From positions 3,680,118 through 3,744,117 of the forward strand of contig JABACO010000017.1 of the NCBI GenBank assembly GCA_013339895.1: a stretch of 64,000 nt of DNA, read 5' to 3'. Source of the stretch: Ephydatia muelleri. Taxonomy: Eukaryota > Porifera > Demospongiae > Spongillida > Spongillidae. The position numbers and the translations under genes are program-made. A model generated the notes under the pieces. The model searched no databases, was not told the DNA's origin, and saw only the letters and a program-made list of their open reading frames with translations. Each line of letters starts with the position of its first letter. Position 1 is the stretch's first letter. Below, one piece after another: positions 59,413 to 64,000 of this stretch.

Positions 59413-62250
59413 CTAAGTTTTGATGTGAGACAACTTTTTTCTAATGTACAAAATAGCAATTGCTCCTGTCTTTGTTGTAGATGACAGCACAGCAGCATCT
59501 TCATTGATCCTCGATATAGATAGGTATTTCACCTGTGATTGTAAATCAAATGTAGCCAGCACATTTCCACAGTGAATATCCCAGCATTTAATCATTCCAT
59601 CTCTTGAACCTGTTATAATGTGGTCGCGGTCCATTAATAGCATGCACATTACGGCATGTGTGTGACCAATGTAATTAACTGCACGGTCTCGTGAAGCAAT
59701 GTTCCAGGCCACAAGCTGATCCTCAGCACAGTGGGCACCTGCAATGACCATTTTGTCATCTGGAGTGAAAAGGAGACACTTGACACTGTCCACGTATTGA
59801 AACTGGTGTGTACAACTAAGATTGTGCAAGCTCCAAACTCGGAGTGTGGTATCATCTGAACCAGTTGCAATTAGTGAATTATTTTTGCTGATAGCAATGC
59901 ACACAACAACCTTTGTATGTCCAGAAAGGGTTCCAATGCACTTTCCAGAAAAAATACTCCAGATTCATGCTGTGCAATCAGATGAACCACTCGCTGCGAT
60001 CGCAGAGACCGCTAAGCACTTTACACCAGCAGTATGGCCAGAGTAAGAGATGCGCTCAAGCAAGTTGCATGTCCACATCTTGAGCAAGCCATCTGCAGAT
60101 GCAGAGATAAAAGACTCACTGCTTAGTCTAAAAAGACATATTACGGCTGCAGAGTGTCCTCGAAACCTGTGCATCATTGAAAACGTTTCCAAGCTCCACA
60201 CATTCAATGTACCATCTTTGGTGCCTGATATGAGTAGATGATTACATATGTCAGTTGCAAGACAAGACGCAGGTGTAGATATGGCATGTACACATTTGCC
60301 ATTTGATAGTTTCCAGAATTTTATACCGTCTGGTGCACCAGATATAACTAAGTCTAAAGCCAAGTAAGAGACTACACATTCTGGCTGCTTGAGGTGCTGT
60401 TCAACTAAGAGCACACTCTTTGAGTCGTGCTTCCATATCTTGATGGACTTATCATTAGAGCCAGATATAATTAAACCAGATGATGGAACAGTTGCAACAC
60501 AAGACACCCATGATGAATGCCCTTCTAACGTCTGTAGACATCTTCCTTCTTCAATACTCCACACCTTTAGACAGTCATCTTTTGAACCTGACACTAATTC
60601 CTTTCCTCCTGGCAGCACAGTTGTGCACCAAATATCAGCCAAGTGTCCCTCGAGAGTTTTGTAGCGCGATCCTGAGCTAAAACTCCAGACAATAATTGTA
60701 CTATCTAATGAGCCAGTAATAACATACTCATTGGCAACGGCAATGCATTTAACAGCTTTTGTGTGTCCACATAAAGTGTGAATAAGGTTTCCATTGATCA
60801 AATCCCATACCTTAGCAGTTTTGTCATCTGAGCCAGTAATGATGACTTCATTATTGCCAATATGCTCAGAAAGCAAACAAGTCATCATTTGTGCATGAGC
60901 ATTCAGAAGGTGAATAGTCCTTTTTGAAGAAAGTTCATGAATTCCTAAGACTCCATCCTGTGCTGCAGTAATGATTCTATTGCCGTCAGAGTGAACCCTT
61001 AAAAAATGAATGCTTATGCCATGCAATGACGGCAACATGGTTAGGTCTCGCTGCTGTACATTGTAGTAATATAAGGAATCATCAATTGTACCAGCAAGCA
61101 ACTTCTGCGCATCCGTGGTAGCAGCTAAAGAAATCAACTCACAAGAAGCAAGATAATTAAAAATCTCTTCTTTGCTATTCAGGTCCCAGATGACCATTTG
61201 ATGACCGCAAATGGCAAATATCATATTCTTAGCAACAACAACTGCAAGAGTTCCCTTTTCAGAAATCCTTTGTTCTATAATTAACAACTATAAACATTGC
61301 TCTGATAAAGGAAAAGTACTTTACCAACTGTTATGAATCTTAGCAGAATATATGCTTTTACATTTGTAAGGCAGTATGTAGCATTTCAAACCCAACTCAT
61401 AATTTTGTGAATCATAAACGAATAGAAAAATAATGCGTATAAAATGAATTACACATGGTGCTAGAATATTAATCAGTGGAGGTTTAAAAAAAGACAGTTG
61501 ATATCTCGACAGTCACAGATAATTTTAAGGGGCAGGCAGTATCATGTTGCAGCTGACACAACAGGACAATATAATACATCCTCATCAATGGCGATCTGGG
61601 ACAGTGTTTGGGGCATTACACCCCTCTTGCCCCTCTTCCCCCTTTCAGGAAATTGTTTATAGCAGACAATTAGTCAGCCATGATTGATAATTATAATAAG
61701 CCCACCTTCTGCCCACCATACCCCACTCATATGGCTGCCACTGCTCATGTATGTGCATTGTTAAACCTACCCACTTATCTTATTCATTGCACAACATGCA
61801 TGAAAAATAACTTATGTATGGAAGTATATGTATAAGATGTGTTTAAATTAAACTACATGTGCATGAGGTAAGCACGTTTTCAGTTTGAACATGGCAACTT
61901 ACCAGACTGGTTGTAAAGATGGAACCGTTCTAAAGACATTTTTGCGTCTTTCACTGCCATCTCAGCAAGCTGCCAAATTAAGTTCTGCAGTTTTTCAAAT
62001 TCATTCTGCCACATGGTGCTGTGCTGTTTTTTGAAAGTTTTCTTGGTACTTGTAAAATCTGGGAAATATGTTGTTATAGGCTGCAGCTGGTAGACAGGAG
62101 GGTTGGCATTGCTGTCTAATTTATATCACATAGTTAGCAAGAGGAGGTTTCAACATTATGTGCATCTGCAAGTGTCAAGAACAGCTCGAACTCTTCTGTT
62201 GGGACTGTTGAAATAAATGGTATGTATCCATAGCGATCACCAAGAAGTGC
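59413..62250 (-). pseudogene. NACHT-WD40-like gene without NACHT: N-terminal module fragment plus about 14 WD repeats
   Basis: Exon 62250-61913: LLGDRYGYIPF and TEEFELF, then a frame change, then YKLDSNANPPVYQLQPITTY and WQNEFEKLQNLIWQLAEMAV. This resembles the DUF4062-plus-linker region of NWD1/TEP1-type NACHT-WD40 proteins. It has a TAA where the frame changes and a TGA where Trp is expected. Exon 61274-59413, joined in phase (CAGTCTG|GTAAGT to TTATAG|AACAAAGG), encodes about 14 WD repeats (ITGSDDKTAKVWDL, VSGSKDDCLKVWSI, ISGSNDKSIKIWKH and others), enough for two seven-bladed propellers. The NACHT ATPase is missing. A lone TGA (59965-59967) interrupts repeat 11 (DCTA-stop-IWS), where Arg is usual; CGA to TGA fits CpG decay. 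Downstream the frame is open to the natural stop. Probably a recent pseudogene or a polymorphic null. Confidence 0.8.
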
Positions 62251-63340
62251 CTGAAAATTTGCATTTATGATTACATAATAGTGTCTCAAGGCTGCTAATT
62301 TAAAACATATATTTTAAAGCCATAACTCATGCATACGTGTGTTATCACAACATTTAATCCACTGTATCATGGTCACCCATATGTCTGATGCTGAGAAGGC
62401 AGAGTATCAGAATCACAGTTACCATATCAATAAGAGTAGGTATTATACAATTATCTATGAATGCATTCTTGGGGTTCTAATTGTTTGTGTCCATTTCGAA
62501 TTTGTATGCATTGTTTTGAGCTACAGTTTTGTTGCAAATTTCATGCAATATGATTGGAACTGTGTATGAATTTGTTTAGTGCAATAAATGCATGCTGCAA
62601 ATCAAATTGTGCATTGTGCATCTCATGGATAGGATACTGTTACTGGGCACAATAGTCACCACTAGTGTCTCCAATAGAGGTAGCACATCTTTCGATAGTG
62701 TATAGCTTCTTTGGCTGCATGCTAATCTCTTTAGCTGGTTGCACGTTCTCACCCAATAATTCCATAGATATACATGTATTGTTGACTTCACAAAGCGAAA
62801 GCTGGAATGAACGAGGATACAAACACCATAACGGGGTACAAGCGATTTGGGAAGTAACGGATCTACATGTATCTGATCATCTGATGCTCATGCGACATAC
62901 AATAATTAACCATGACGTTTAATAATGTCTTGCTGCACAACCTAAAAAAGTGCATTTAGAATCATCTATGGATGCATAGTAGAAGTATATGGCCAGAGAT
63001 TTGACCTTTAGGATGATTTGACCTTTAGGATATGCCTTGGAAACTTGAGTAGTGGGTTTATACGGCGTGCTATAAGGGAGAAACGCTTGATAAACTCATT
63101 TAATGTTTGTATTTTCATAAAACCCAGTTTCGAATTAGCTGTGTGCACATTTTGGCATACAAAATCATACAAGAAGATGCATTCAGAGTATCTCTATCAC
63201 TATTATGGCTGGAAACATTGTTACGGGTCTCCTGTAAAGAATTGTACGTGTTTGAATGCAAATCTCCATAGACAGTTCATACTTCTGACGCGCGTAGCGG
63301 ATTTCAATTATTCAAGTCCGCTATTTTCTGGCCATGCGTA
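62251..63340. other. Upstream region of the WD40 gene, no gene recognised
   Basis: AT-rich sequence; I looked for an N-terminal DUF4062 exon on the minus strand and saw none. A short word, ATTTGACCTTTAGGAT, is duplicated in tandem at about 62998-63030. Confidence 0.5.
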
Positions 63341-63369
63341 ACTTAGCTGTTTATACATGCGTACATGTG

Positions 63370-63727
63370 CAGAACTGAAAAAATTAAGTTGCTCAAGAAA
63401 TTTAATCGCAGTTGAAGGCGATGCTCCAGGAACCAGCTCTGTACTTGTGAAGAACATGATAGGCGGTAATGTCGCATTTTAACATCAAGTTTGCTACTCA
63501 TAAGTAGCTATTGACGCTGATCCTTTTTCACTCAGGCCTGTTATTATCAAGCGCAAAAAGGCGCCCCTGCTTTACACATGACTGTGTCCCCCACTGCTTC
63601 TGGGACAGACATGAAAGTCATGATTACACTGCTCAGTGGCAGCTTGCAGCCCGTGGCGGGAGATTTCGCGACTATATCGCAGAAAGCGGAGGAGGATTTT
63701 GAGCGCAACTCCTGCACTCGCTACAGG
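63370..63727 (+). CDS. Possible exon pair of an unidentified gene at the window edge
   Basis: A first segment after TGTGCAG (about 63371-63465) reads EGDAPGTSSVLVKNMIGG and ends at G|GTAATG. A second after TTTCACTCAG (63537-63727) reads QKGAPALHMTVSPTASGTDM and VAGDFATISQKAEEDFERNS and ends ACAG|GTGAAA. Each has good splice sites but the phases do not agree (1 versus 0), so they may belong to different models or one boundary may be wrong. No family recognised; the second has an ectodomain-like composition. Confidence 0.3.
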
Positions 63728-64000
63728 TGAAATTTTTTTTATTTTAGCAATGGCATTATGTTTGGTTTAAAAGGTAATACGGCTTAGTTACACAATGGGG
63801 GTATAGGTTAACTACCTGTCGTACAGCATGCAATTACGAATTAGCTAATTTCTTTCTGCACTTGACTAGTTCTAGTTGCTACGCATGCTAAGTAATAAGA
63901 AACACTCAGTTGAACTATATTTCGGTGAGTGGTTACCATACCGAGGTACCTTATACTGTACTGTACACACAGTCATATCTAAAATATTTACTGAAGTGTC

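Noticed and set aside
59965..59967. Selenocysteine or recoded TGA in the WD40 gene
   Set aside because: The position aligns with ordinary Arg in a WD repeat, and the same gene has other damage; a nonsense mutation is simpler.

Overview
Eukaryotic nuclear DNA, almost certainly from an invertebrate animal and plausibly a sponge or another early-branching metazoan. The evidence is animal-type genes (an ARF6-like GTPase, a LNX-like RING/TRAF-zinc-finger/PDZ protein, a plant/fungal/animal-type MFS transporter, a NACHT-WD40-type relic), short GT-AG introns, AT-rich spacers full of TACATGTA/TGCATGCA words, microsatellites, and decayed mobile elements of many classes. The species is an inference. One run of exactly 1000 N (24698-25697) is a scaffold gap inside a satellite.

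Layout. 1-3948: 3' two thirds of a Ty3/gypsy-type retrotransposon, cut by the window edge. 4900-7503 (-): intron-bearing, broken transposase-like gene. 9127-9351: TTAA-flanked MITE. 10846-12333 (-): complete four-exon ARF6-like gene. 12459-13525: giant foldback with a TA-flanked MITE in one arm. 14429-14857: an A-B-A'-B' inverted rearrangement. 17140-18200 (-): reverse-transcriptase element tail. 19810-22959 (+): LNX-like gene, one 3' splice site of which is supplied by a (TCCC)n microsatellite. 23740-25740: 17-bp satellite and gap. 27134-32300 (+): twelve exons of an MFS transporter with one GC-AG intron. 33500-35600 (-): decayed RING-bearing transposon-like gene. 35690-37680: small local duplications.

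37858-58776 is the most interesting part. A roughly 6-9 kb segment is present twice (37858-44141 and 47769-57255). Each unit originally carried two genes, here called type A and type B, for small single-pass membrane proteins that I do not recognise. They have a signal peptide, a six-cysteine ectodomain encoded by two near-invariant exons, a Ser/Thr-rich stalk, one transmembrane helix and a short tail. Unit 1 keeps an intact type A gene and a truncated type B. Unit 2 has a frameshifted type A and an intact type B. A fifth leader remnant lies inverted at 59101-59190. The ectodomain exons of A and B are almost identical although introns, stalk, membrane segment and tail have diverged, a pattern like paired receptors.

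59413-62250 (-): a NACHT-WD40-like gene reduced to a decayed N-terminal module joined in frame to about 14 WD repeats, with a single nonsense codon. 62251-64000: no gene I can name; one possible exon near the right edge. Intact protein genes in the window are ARF6-like, LNX-like, MFS, type A copy 1 and type B copy 3.
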